Below, one piece after another: positions 1 through 10,736 of a stretch of DNA of 64,000 bases. The position numbers were made by a program, and so were the translations under genes. The stretch spans positions 11,737,758 to 11,801,757 of the forward strand of contig JARWKL010000009.1 in NCBI GenBank assembly GCA_029961685.1. The letters are read 5' to 3'. The DNA comes from Aristolochia californica (lineage: Eukaryota > Streptophyta > Magnoliopsida > Piperales > Aristolochiaceae). Position 1 is the stretch's first letter, and every line of letters starts with the position of its first letter. The notes under the pieces were generated by a model. That model made no database searches. It worked only from the letters and a program-made list of their open reading frames with translations, and was not told the DNA's origin.

Positions 1-489
1 TGAGAGTCACATAAATTATGGTATGAGAAAAGGTACTGAGGCCACCTCTTCATCAATAATAATGTCTCATCCAAAGAGACATAATAGCAACAGCTGTAAT
101 GTAACACGACCATTTTCCAGCACATATAACACGAAGCTTTTAACAAATCTTGTACAAAGACCAATGAAATAATCATAATCCGATATAAATATTTTTTCTT
201 AGATGCAGAAGTTTCATCTTTTGTGCTCCTCTTTCTTAAATATTTTGGTCACATAAACTTATCCACAACATATGGAATAAAATACCTCTTTCTTGTACTT
301 CTTCTACTTCTCCTCCTAAAGCTGGGAGTTAATGGCAGTGATCTCTGCTTGAACCAAATATCATAGATGCAGCAATAAGCCCAAATAAAATAGATGTAGT
401 AATAAGCCCTTAAACCAGGGAGAAGTGAGATGTTTTCTTGATATAGCAAGTCAAACAGTGACCCAAAACAAAGGGCATAAATTCGAATT
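1..489. other. AT-rich intergenic DNA without a recognisable gene
   Basis: No supported gene was seen. A weak further copy of the 195-bp repeat landmark (AAAATACCTCTTTCTTG) appears near 270 on the minus strand. Confidence 0.4.
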
Positions 490-1260
490 TTTCAATTCAA
501 TAGAATACCAGCATTACCTTTGATTCTTCCTATGCGAATATATATTTAAATATAGATCAAAGTGACATGAATTTTTCTCCTTCTGAAACTAGACTTAAAT
601 ATCTTTCATCAAAGTATAACTTATCTTCATAAAATATAATTATCTGAAGATCAATAATCTGATAGATTTTGGTCTCTGTAATCTAGCCAAACTAAGTATT
701 GTTTCTCCTTTTTTTCAGAATGACCATTGCCTATTCCATTATCAATATCTCATTATATAAAAATCATACCGAGAATTGGTTAAAAAGATAAGAAAATAGA
801 CTTAAATATATTTATTTTGATATATAATTCTCCATACAAAATCTCTTTCTTGATAGCATAAAATACCTCGGAAATTGAAGCTTTCTCCTGCTACTGCTCG
901 AACCTCTTTTGTAATCTGAGCAATGCTGCTTCAAATATCAATTTCTCTTTGTAGATAACTCAGATAAAAAATTAGTTGAACAGTTAAAAGAATAGACTTA
1001 CAGATATTTCTTTTGATATATATTTCTCCATAAAATCTAGTTCTTGATAGCATAAAATACCTTAGAATCTGCAGCTTTCTGTTGCTGCTCAAATCTTTTT
1101 ACAATCTAACCTTCGCTCATTCTAATATCAATATCTCTCTGTAGATAACTCCGATTGGAAAAACTCATTTTTTCTTTGTAATTAGACTCAAATATCTTTC
1201 CGTCAATATATAATTTACAATATGAAAATCTAAGTATAGAGGCAAAAAATGCAAAGCAAT
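490..1260. repeat. Degenerate about 195-bp tandem repeat, roughly four copies
   Basis: Related blocks recur at about 588, 794, 990 and 1183 (TAGACTTAAATATnTTT plus GATATATAnTTCTCC). A second landmark, ATATCAATATCTC, recurs at about 740, 935 and 1130. Two copies (about 855 and 1048), and a weaker one near 270, contain on the minus strand an exon-like stretch followed by the same AG/GTATTTTAT junction. The predicted peptide is rich in RFEQQQKA-like residues. This could be a duplicated exon of a decayed gene or a plain intergenic tandem repeat; no function is claimed. Confidence 0.6.
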
Positions 1261-1374
1261 CTACAGGTGTAGGGAATGAAAAAATAATAACTACGAACTT
1301 AGACTTGGGGTTTAGGGTTTAGAGAAAATGATCTCATTATATTTGTGGGTTGACCAAGTCAACTCACAGAACCC

Positions 1375-1535
1375 GCTTTGATACCATGTTGAATTTATGG
1401 AAAAGATAAATAGTTCATTGACTTCATTAACTTATAATAATCAGAGTACATGAACCTCTATTTATAATAGAGGAAGGTAGTAGAGTCCAATTACAATAAA
1501 ACTACCTTTGTCCCAATTACACCCAAACTCTAACA
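1375..1535 (-). mobile_element. LTR of a Copia/TRIM-like element with primer-binding site
   Basis: On the minus strand a 149-bp segment (1535 to 1387) begins TGTTAGAG, ends TTCAACA and contains a TATAAATA box. It is followed by TGGTATCAAAGC (1386-1375), one mismatch from the tRNA-iMet primer-binding site used by plant Copia elements. No coding interior was recognised to its left, so it may be a truncated or miniature element. Confidence 0.55.
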
Positions 1536-2023
1536 CTTAAAGATAAGTCCTAGCATAATTAAATAACTCAATAAAGATAAAAGACAAACATAAATCAAAA
1601 TATAACTTTTCTAGGACGTGACCATAAGATAAAGATGCCTTTGTGAATCCTTCTTGATCTTCCAACTTATGTGATAAGGATTTCAGCTCGTGGTAATCAT
1701 GGTGGGTCCTACTTCTTATGTTCTTGGGACCATTTTGTGGGCCTTCCTTCGTCGTGTGGCCCATCTTATAATACTCTTAGATATGTGGGTCTTCCTTGGT
1801 CATGTGGGCTTGGGCCTATCTTCCAATACCATTTTAGTGATTATTTTCACCATATTCGTTCGAAATCCTTCAAGTTTGGTTTCGACTTATGTTTTATCAC
1901 CCATTTTTACCTTTTGAGAGTTTGTGTCCAGTTTCGTACTTATCCTTGGGACACTGTGATGGATGAGATTATTACTATATTTATGTTATTTGGTTCAAGT
2001 TGGGATCACTGCCATTACCTCCC

Positions 2024-2276
2024 AAGTTGAGGGGTGTTGGAATATATGATGTAATTAGTGTGGCATTGATGTAATTAGTTTAGGTTTTCTATCTCTTCTT
2101 TACTCTTATTAGGGTGAAGAGTATACTTGTAATATTGGTAGGTTTTGATACCTATAAATATATCATATGAGGGAGGGTTTGGTAAGCCCAAAACTGTAAT
2201 TTCCTCCTCTTTTGCCTCACGTATTCCTCTTTTTTTTTCTCCATGAGCTAAATCCATGGAGTCCTGAAAATCAACA
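2024..2276 (+). mobile_element. 3' LTR of a Copia-like element preceded by polypurine tract
   Basis: The purine tract AAGTTGAGGGG at 2024-2034 is followed directly by a 242-bp segment running from TGTTGGAA to TCAACA (2035-2276), with a TATAAATATA box at about 2154. This is the classical end of a plus-strand LTR element. The upstream interior (about 1670-2023) has no intact coding frame. Confidence 0.6.
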
Positions 2277-2304
2277 CTTTAAAAGTCTACAAAATGAATT
2301 AGTA

Positions 2305-3381
2305 CTAGAATGGTCGATCAACATTTACCAATGATCGATCAACCCGAAGTGCACATGCCAAAAATACAAAGCATGATCATCACTCCAAATAGATTGATCA
2401 ATCATGCTTTATACTATAGATTGGCCATGTTTTGCATGATCGATCAATCAACTCAACCCAATTCGACTAATCGATTAATACTGTTAGTGCAATGCAAATG
2501 CATGTTGATTGATCGATCAACCTTAGAGATTGATCGATCATACAAACTTATCCAGTCATGGACATAAAGCATGATTGATCATATCAAGGTCATTGATCAA
2601 TCATACTTGCAATGCACTACCAAAGGAAATTCTGATTGATCGATCATACCATGTGTATTGATCAATCGACATAAAATTTCGGAGCCAACGTGAAGATATT
2701 GAGCTATCATAACATCGATCAATAAGTCATATTCTAAAAACAAAATTTGTTACACATGATTGATTGATTAACCACTTTACATTGATCGATCAATGTAAAT
2801 TTAACTTTTTACAAATGAACAAAACATGACTAGTTTGACTTGGAAAACTTATAAATACCCCAACAAACCTCTCATTAAGAAGTTAATGAGCCTTTATTAG
2901 TATCTCCACAAACATTTACTCTCAATTCCTTGAAAATCTTCCTTAAGTGTATTTTTTAGAAAGATTGAGCCAAAACTTTGAAAATATCCTCTCTTTTCTC
3001 ATACCATCTCCATTGCATATATCTTAGTCATGCTCTAGCATTCTACATTGTGCTAAAAAAACTGGAGGCTTGGATCTCTCAAAGAAGAAGATTTCTCCCC
3101 GGTTGATAAGAGTGTAAGTTTTTACATTTCTTTTGCATTTTTTATTTGAGATGGGTTCATCTAAAACCTTATTAAATCTACTTAGAAAAGACTTTACTAG
3201 AGCTAGAATCTAGCCAATCTCTTGCGGAGATTGAATTGTAAATCGTGGATTTGAGCATACACGTGGCTGAAAAGAGAATTAAATATTTTTTGTGTAATTT
3301 CAGCTAATAGAGCTTGATTAGTGGAATTTCCCAAGTACAAGTTATTGGGTTGTGAACATGGGAACATCGATAACAAAACAT
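2305..3381 (+). mobile_element. Putative LTR with GATCGATCAA motif array in its upstream part
   Basis: About 14 copies of GATCGATCAA, TTGATCAATC and close variants lie 20-60 bp apart between 2313 and 2790. They are followed by a TATA box (CTTATAAATACC near 2850) and a sequence ending ...AACATTTGGTGTC near 3375-3387, which resembles an LTR end with a degraded Gypsy-type primer site. I infer an LTR whose U3 carries the motif array. No left boundary or duplicate LTR was found. Confidence 0.4.
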
Positions 3382-3848
3382 TTGGTGTCAATTCTTGTGG
3401 AGTTTGAATTTCTATGTTTTACTTTGCATATTTGAATAATTTATTATTCCACGCCTTAAAGCTTTTAAAATTGTAATTCTCAATTTTACCCCCATCTTGA
3501 GAAGCCACTTGGGCCAACATAACCTTCTCCATATCTTACAAGCTTGGATTTGCTTGAATGGGGAGTAATACTTTATTTGCTTTTAAAGACATGCAAAAAA
3601 TAATATGCAAAATTTTTTGTAAGGTTTTAAAATCATAACAAGAGTTCTCTCCAAGTTGAAGTTTGATTTGAAAGTCAAAGTGCATAATCGGTTCGATTAC
3701 CAATTATATGTAGAAAAAATCTAATAGGCAACAATTTTTTATAAAATGTATATTTTGATAAAGGTGTTTACACTGTAACCGTATATTGAAGGTTGCATCT
3801 TATGTCCACAATGTTAATCAATTATCCTTGTTAGGCACAATCAATTAT
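3382..3848. other. Intergenic DNA with no recognised feature
   Basis: AT-rich sequence between the putative LTR and the LINE target site; no coding frame or repeat was recognised. Confidence 0.4.
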
Positions 3849-3979
3849 GCTCTTTGTGAATTTTTTTTTAATGAAGACGTATTTTTATTAAAAGAAAAAG
3901 AAAAAGAAAAAATTACAATGGCGGAGGGAGCAAATCCCTTACAACGAGAGATTGTAGGAAAGCTCCCTCCTTGGCAAGT

Positions 3980-4705
3980 ACATCTACTGCCGGATTTGCA
4001 AATCTCGGAATGAGACCAAATACATGAAAAAAAAGATACAATATCCAAAATCTCCTGGAATACGTCCCAGTGTCTCCATGGGGGAGAAGTATTGCGTTGA
4101 CACCAACCAATCACCACCTTAGAATCCCCTTCAATGTGAATAGGCCCACTACATTTGTCTTTGAACATCCAAAGCCCATTAAGAAGGCCATGTAACTCAA
4201 CCGACGTTGAGTCGGATATGCCTAAAGGACCAGCATAAGAAAAACATTGATTTCCAGATGAGTCTGAAATGACTCCCCCAAATCCCGCGATCTTGGGATT
4301 GCTGAGAGAAGATCCATCAAAGTTCAGTTTTAGGTAGTCAGTTTCCAGGGGGATCCATTCCTGCATAACTGGGATTTTGGCTCCAATGTGCATCCTCGCC
4401 AAATTGCTCCAGTTGTCTCGAATGCTGGTGCCTTTGAAAGAGGAGAGGAATTTTTTTGTCAATAGCCAGGTTGATATTTGCCCTGTCACTCTGTCAACAA
4501 CTCTAGCCTCATATTCTCTTTTAGCATCAAATCGCCTTCTATTCCGTTCGTTCCAAAGCCCCCATGGAACGAAACTAGCACAAGCTGAGATAATCAATTT
4601 GCCAAGGCCAGGAAGGGGATATCCCAAGATCGACTTGCAAAAGCTTATCAGGTCGACAACAATACAAAATTGAATATCCAATTTGCTTAAAATAGAGGTC
4701 CACAC
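3980..4705 (-). pseudogene. LINE RNase H domain (part of 3864-9386 element)
   Basis: The frame contains LKLNFDGSSLSNPKIAGFGG, then ELHGLLNGLWMF and IEGDSKVVIGWC, the D-E-D pattern of the RVT_3 type RNase H found in plant LINEs and host paralogues. The C-terminal part is frameshifted near 4010. Confidence 0.8.
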
Positions 4706-4717
4706 ATTCCATGAGAA

Positions 4718-5068
4718 CTAGCACAGAAGAAGAGTATGACTGGCGGATTCATCTTCATTGTGGCAGAAAGGGCATAGTGGATCTATAGATGGGTGACCTC
4801 TTCTTCTGAGCATATCAGCCATGAGAATTTCCTTTGACAAGCACTCCACATGAAAAATTTTACCTTGGGGGGGGGGGGGGGGGGCACATTGTTTCCAAAC
4901 GAAGTTGATGTCATGCTTCATTTGCGTCGGATCCCAATCGTTGATGTATTCATATGCCGAAGCAACTGAGAATTTCCCACTTTTGTCAGGCCACCAAATG
5001 AGCTTGTCTTCATTGGAAGGCCAAATTTTGACATGATTCAAAGCATCTAAAAGGTTGTTGGCTTCCAT
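4718..5068 (-). pseudogene. LINE zf-RVT domain
   Basis: Contains DKSGKFSVASAYEYINDWD and the zinc-binding RRRGHPSIDPLCPFCHNEDE ... HTLLLC. A run of 18 G (4867-4884) is read here as a proline run, where related copies have only two or three prolines. Confidence 0.8.
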
Positions 5069-5639
5069 GGCCTTCGTGTCTGATAAACCCCTTCGGGGGT
5101 GTAGGTTTACATTCCCTCCCTCAAAAGCATCTATAACTGTAATTTCCTTGTGAGTGGAGAGAAGGAAAAGAGTGTTGAAAGAGTTCCGAAAAGGTGCCTG
5201 TCCTATCCATCAATCATCTCATAATTTAAGAGATCTGCCATTACCCACAAAGAATCTACAGGCTGATGACAAATTCTAAAGAAGCAAAAAAATAGATCTC
5301 CATATTGAGGAGAGTCCTCTCCGATTTCCTCCAACCATCCACCATGGCATATTCCTGCCCAACTTGACTCGAACCATATCCTTCCAAAGATTGGAGGAAT
5401 TTGTGTTGTACTTCCAAATCCATTTAAGCAGTAAGGCTTTGTTCATTTCTCTTGATAATCCCTAATCCTCCCAATCTTTTAGGTAAGCAGACTTCATTCC
5501 ATTTGACCAAATGATATTTGAAAGAGTCACTTGATCCTCTCCATAGGAATCTTCTTTTCATTTTATCTATGGCTTTGCAAACTGAGGATGGGCAAGGCAT
5601 AAAAGATAGAACATAGTTAGGAATGCCAGCAATACAAGA

Positions 5640-6990
5640 TTTAAGGAGAATTAGTCTGCCTTACTAAGTAAACGCCCCTTCCAACTGGCTAACCTAGATT
5701 CAATCTTTTCAACCACTGGGATCCACAAACTTTGGGAAATACGCCCATGAAACAGAGGAAGACCAAGATACTTCGCTGGAAGCGTAGCCATAGAGCATCC
5801 AAATAAATTTACCATCTCTTCAAGGTCTTCTGGGCTCACATTAAAACCTATGATAGAGGTCTTCCTCTAATTAACTTTCTGACCTGATGCAATTTCAAAG
5901 AGCCCTAATACTGCTTTTATCCTCGTAGCAGTATCCATATTACCGGTGCCAAATATTATGGTATCATCCGCATATTGCAAAATCGATACATTGAAAGCCT
6001 GCTGAGAGCTGGTTGGGGAGAGTCATCCAAGGTCAACCGCCGAATAGAACATAGCTGAGAGAAATTTTGCTACTATGTTAAATAAAAGTGGGAATAGAGG
6101 GTCACCTTGTCTTATCCCCCTCGTACCTTTAAAATAACCACATACCGAACCATTGAGGATCAGGGAGTAGGTTGCTAAGCCCACACAGCTTCTCCAAATC
6201 CCATTTTTTCCATTGTTTCATCAAGCAGGGTCTAGTTAACGCGGTCAAAGGTTTTTTTGAGGTTGATCTTGAGGGCGATTCTCGGCTCCTGGTTACGCTT
6301 AAAGTGATCCATAAGCTCGTGTGCAGCCATTGTGGAGTCTAAAATTTCTCTCCCCTTGAGGAAAGCGCCCTGCTCTTTGTGGATGACAAGAGGAAGCAAA
6401 ATCTTCAATTGGTGCGCTAGGAGTCTTGCAATAATTTTGTATGCACTCGAAACCAAACTAATAGGGCGGAAATCTTTTGGTTTTTCCACAGTTGTTTTCT
6501 TTGGGACCAGAGTGATAAAAGATGCACCGATGTTGCGGAATGTTATGTCATTTCTGTAAAAACCTTCGATCATAGCATTGATATCTTACTTAATCTTGGG
6601 CCAAAACTTTTTCAAAAAATCTCCATTAAATCCATCAGGACCCGGGGCTCTGTCGCTTTCCATGACCAATACTGCCTGCTCAATTTCTTCAGACGAGAAA
6701 GGGGATTCAAGAAGTGAGGCGGCTGCTGTGGAGATACGGGAGAAATTGATGTGCTAAAACCTCGGCCGGTTGGTACACTCCAAATATAACCCTGTAAAAA
6801 ATTGAACCAACTCATTAGTAATTGAGGTCCGACACGATGTTACCTCATTGTTGATGCATAATGAGGTAATTCGGTTGGATCTCCTTTTTGCCGAGGCAAT
6901 GGCATGAAAAAACTTTGTATTTGCATCTCCCTCCTTTAACCATCTAAACCTGGCGCGTTGCTTCCACCGGATCTTCTCTTGGTGCAAGAT
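5640..6990 (-). pseudogene. LINE reverse transcriptase domain, broken
   Basis: Successive frames hold [50 protein letters not shown] and QYADDTII (5963-5974), then the region GFNVSPEDL ... AKYLGLPLF. Several stops and frame changes interrupt the domain. The catalytic YADD is intact. Confidence 0.82.
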
Positions 6991-7399
6991 AGTATTTAGT
7001 TTATTGTTTAAAGAGCTTCGGCGTGAGACTTCATAAGAATTTAAGTGCCTCTATTCCTCCACCAGGTCTAGTGCCTCAATCTGAGAGATAAGAGATCATT
7101 TCTCAGCTAACCAAGAAGTATGTCTACTCTTGGCCCACTCTTTAATTTTCTCTTTTAAGTACCTCAACTATAGAGGGAACGCCCACTCCCTTCTACCAAG
7201 GTTTGGCCCCGCATCCCACCAATCATTGATAAGATTTTCAAAATTTTCCTCCATTAGCCACGAGTTTTCAAATTGACAAGGCGAGGTCCCTATTTTTCAA
7301 ATGTGGTAGTCAGCAGAATAGGCCAATGATCAGATCCCACCTTATTGAGGACTCTACCTGTGACGTTCTCAAACATCTGCATCCAGTCATGACAAGCCA

Positions 7400-8010
7400 A
7401 GAATTGGTCTAGTTTGGATAGAATTGGTTGTTATTGTCCATTTGACCACGTGTAGTTCTTCCTAGATAAGGGAATCTCATCCAGCCCACACCCCCCAATA
7501 AAATCTGAGAAGCCTCGCATAGAGGCCGAAATTCGGACTGCCGGAGGCTTTTTTTATGACAATATCTGATAGCGTTGAAATCTCCTGCAAAGATCCATGG
7601 GAGATTCCAATTATGCTTAAGAGTATTAATTTCCTCCCAAAAAGAGTTTTGATTCCTGTATCTGGTCGGACCATATACTCCTCCCACACACCAGAGTTTC
7701 CCGGAGGAGAGATCTCGAAATTGAATACCTAGTGAATACGGCCCCTTAATGATGTTGATAAACTCAAAGAGAGTCGAGTCCCATGCTAGAAGAATACCTC
7801 ATGAGTGTCCAATAGCATCCACAACTTCCCACTTAATTAAGGGACACGACTAGAGCTCTTTTGCGATGGCATTAGTCATTTCTTGGCATTTGGTTTCTTG
7901 GAGGATTATTATAGAAGCCTTGAATTGAGCGAGGAAGCTTGATATCATGCCTCGCTTCCAAGCGGTGCCAATACATCTGACATTCCAAGAGAGGAGAATC
8001 ATTTACTACC
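7400..8010 (-). pseudogene. LINE endonuclease domain, broken
   Basis: Minus-strand fragments read LLSWNVRCIGTAWKRG, IIILQETKCQEMTN, VGGVYGPTRYRNQNSFWEE and [12 protein letters not shown], the ordered catalytic blocks of L1 AP-type endonucleases. Stops separate them. Confidence 0.8.
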
Positions 8011-8308
8011 TCGGTTTTGTACTCCTGATGTGATTGTCTCCCGGTAACTGACCCTTGTAGACAACCCCCAATATGCTTGCCAATCTCATCATATTTTGCC
8101 ATGTTTCTTCGTCATATGTATGACTTTGAACTTGGAAGGCCTTCACCAATTTCCACTTGCCTTCTTCTTCTTCTTCTTCTATTTTTGGTCATGATAGGCG
8201 GAGAGGGTGGAGTGGAGGGTATTTCTGGAATTGAGTTGGAAAAGTTCAAATTAGCGGCCTCCATGTGAGCGTTCAGAGTTTGGGTGGATTCCATCAGCCT
8301 CTCTGTTC

Positions 8309-9386
8309 TTATAGATTCAAAGTCCATATCAGGCTCAGTTCCCGAGAGAGTATTTGGATCCTTAGTTTGACTTGAGGAGCTATCTTCAAGATTGATATTA
8401 GAATCCTCCTTTCGTTTTTCTGTATTCCGGGATTTACTACCCTACTTGTATCTACCGAGCTCAACATACAGCGTGTCAAGGCCATTGGGATGGTCTTTCT
8501 GAGGGGAAGGGTATTTCTGGAAATGGGAATCAGGTAGCAGATCTTTGACACGTTCGGGAAAGGGTGAGAAAAAAGAGGTGGAGAAAAGAGAAAGGATATT
8601 TCTGGAATTTTCAAAATCAGCCATACCACTACTGGTATTAGAAGAACAGTCATAATCAGAGCACTGTTCAGGAGAAGCAAGGATGGACTGAATCTCATTC
8701 TGCGTACCCTACACACTCGAGGAGTGGGTAGGCTCAATTTCCGAGGCAAAATCTGGCTCGGAATTGCTTCTTGGTTCATCAAATTTGAAGTTGAAAGTAG
8801 GGTGTGGTTTTTAAAATTTCCGAAAGGGTACTGATCTAAAACGTTACTCCCATTTTCTTTTCCGGAAGTTGGGTCTGAGGTTAAAATATCTAGCTTTAAG
8901 AGCACTACCATACCTCCCGTCTTCCCAGATTGGAGAAACTGACTTGAATTAAAAATCTGACGCACCATCAGTATTTCTCGGGAGAGCACCCTCTGACGCA
9001 CCGTTAGTGGTTCTCGGTATAGGGGTTACTGGCACATATCCCGTCTTCCCGGATGAGGAATCCGGATTTAAAATTGAAACTTTTGACGCACAGTCAGTGG
9101 GTCTCGGGATAGGGGGAATTCCGGTATAACTCCTCGCTAAGAAATTTTTTGAGTTTAGAGCTGAGTCAGGACTCGGGATTGGGGATGATTCACCTGAGTG
9201 GGAGGTATTCGGACTCATGTCTCCTGAGTTGACTCGTTCAGGGCTCTGATAGGCTGAGTCTGAGGTCGTGCTGCTTCTTCCTCGTGTCCGGCGACGTTCC
9301 AGTGGACACAGTATGCAGAGGTCCTCGAAAGATACCTCTATCCACACGAAATTTCCCCCGAAACAGAATTTTTGGAAACACTTCTC
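8309..9386 (-). pseudogene. LINE ORF1-like region
   Basis: Serine/proline-rich frames (8309-9001 and 8949-9386) precede the endonuclease. The position is that of ORF1, but no RRM or zinc knuckle could be recognised, and two imperfectly repeated blocks (around 9000 and 9090) share a TDGAS/TNGAS motif. Confidence 0.5.
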
Positions 9387-9401
9387 GCTCTTTATGAATT
9401 T

Positions 9402-10652
9402 GAAAAACATAACCAATTCCTTGTTAGGATACTATTGAAGACTATAATCGATCATCCCTTTTTACTATAATCAATTGTCATGAGACTTTTTCAAACAATT
9501 CCCATGTTTCAAAATGGACATTTAATTTTTTTAAACTATAATTAAGGGTCTTAATCACGTTGATATGCTATTGATACCTTGTATCACATACCCATCCTAA
9601 CATGTATACATCACTTCCTATGACTTTGAACTTGGAATGCTAATATTATGAAAACATTTTGAACATAAAGTCTGACACTAAACTATGATAATTCAGTTTT
9701 ATATTATATTTATTCTAATTATAAATTTTATTAGAAAATAATACATACCGTAAAGCATTTAATCTTAAGAGCACCCATTTTTTAATCTAACTATGGATTT
9801 GAATTGAAAAATAGACAGTTTAATTTCTTAATCTCCATTTAATTAACGTCATTATTCATTTGTTCATTTAAGTCTTTTCTTTCTTAGTATTATTAATTGT
9901 TAATTATAAAATAAAGATAATGTTACTGTAAATATAATTTAAAAATATTATTATTATAAATAGTATACCTTTTCGTAAAAACAAAAATATTGGATATAAA
10001 AAAATTTGGCTGGACTTAAATCCAACTTCATTTTCTTCAAATTATTATATATACACACATTTTACATAAAAAAAAATTTTCATTATTTTTGAAATTTTCT
10101 TTTTTATTAAGTAACGTTTATAACGTTAAAACTTCCTTCCTTATTTTTATATAATAATTGCAGTTGTTTGTATGTTGTTTTCACGAAGACCAATAGTTCG
10201 TGGTTCCCTAATATTTTGATACTTGATTGCAGCCCATACTACATATATCCTAGCGCAAAATTCACCTTGATTTAAGATTAATATCGAACATGATTAAGAT
10301 AGTTGGATGACAGAAAAACACCCCAAACCTTAGCAAGCCTTCGTAAGATTGATAGACCCAAATCACACCTGCGAGGTGATATATTTTTCTTCTTTATATA
10401 AGAAGCGCCTGTAAGAAATGACTGACGAACGTGTCGCCCTTGGGCACCAACAGTTTTGTATAATGTGTCGAAAATATTTGGAAAATAAAAATAAAAATCA
10501 TTGACTCATAAACTGAAGGCCAGACTTGTGGACCGCCGGAGCAACAGAGATTTTTGCTAAAAATATTGCCTGTACATTATACAATAGATGAGACCTGCGA
10601 GCTAGCTAGCTGGTTCAGGTTTTGATTTACTGAGAATACATTCACCTAAATC
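9402..10652. other. Intergenic and NUP205 3' flank
   Basis: Strongly AT-rich between 9500 and 10150. The NUP205 3' UTR must occupy the right-hand part. No other gene, RNA or transposon was recognised. Confidence 0.5.
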
Positions 10653-10736
10653 TCATGAAGACAATTTCCACACAGTCATTTCCTTGAGGGAGCTCAACAA
10701 TCTCCTGAACATTTTTAAGCTGCGTCCTACTTTGTC
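10653..10736 (-). CDS. NUP205: NUP205 last coding exon with stop
   Basis: Encodes DKVGRS, then [15 protein letters not shown] and a TGA at 10653-10655; 27 codons plus stop. The ending matches the short C-terminal tail expected for the family. The 3' UTR lies below 10653 and its end was not located. Confidence 0.9.
   Translation of the reverse strand, partial: DKVGRSLKMFRRLLSSLKEMTVWKLSS

Larger units (their letters stand above)
3864..9386 (-). mobile_element. Near full-length L1 LINE, decayed, with target-site duplication
   Basis: A 5.5-kb non-LTR retrotransposon on the minus strand. From its 5' end (9386) it holds ORF1, an AP-type endonuclease, reverse transcriptase with YADD at 5963-5974, a zf-RVT zinc-binding domain and a C-terminal RNase H. 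It finishes in an A-rich tail (T-rich on plus, 3861-3912). Flanking copies GCTCTTTGTGAATTT (3849-3863) and GCTCTTTATGAATTT (9387-9401) form a 15-bp target duplication with one mismatch. Many stops and frameshifts make it inactive. The RNase H at the end of ORF2 is typical of plant L1 lineages. Confidence 0.85.

Noticed and set aside
1671..2030. Overlapping plus-strand frames of 119 and 75 codons as genes
   Set aside because: They lie in the interior directly before a purine tract and LTR, overlap in two frames and show no family similarity.
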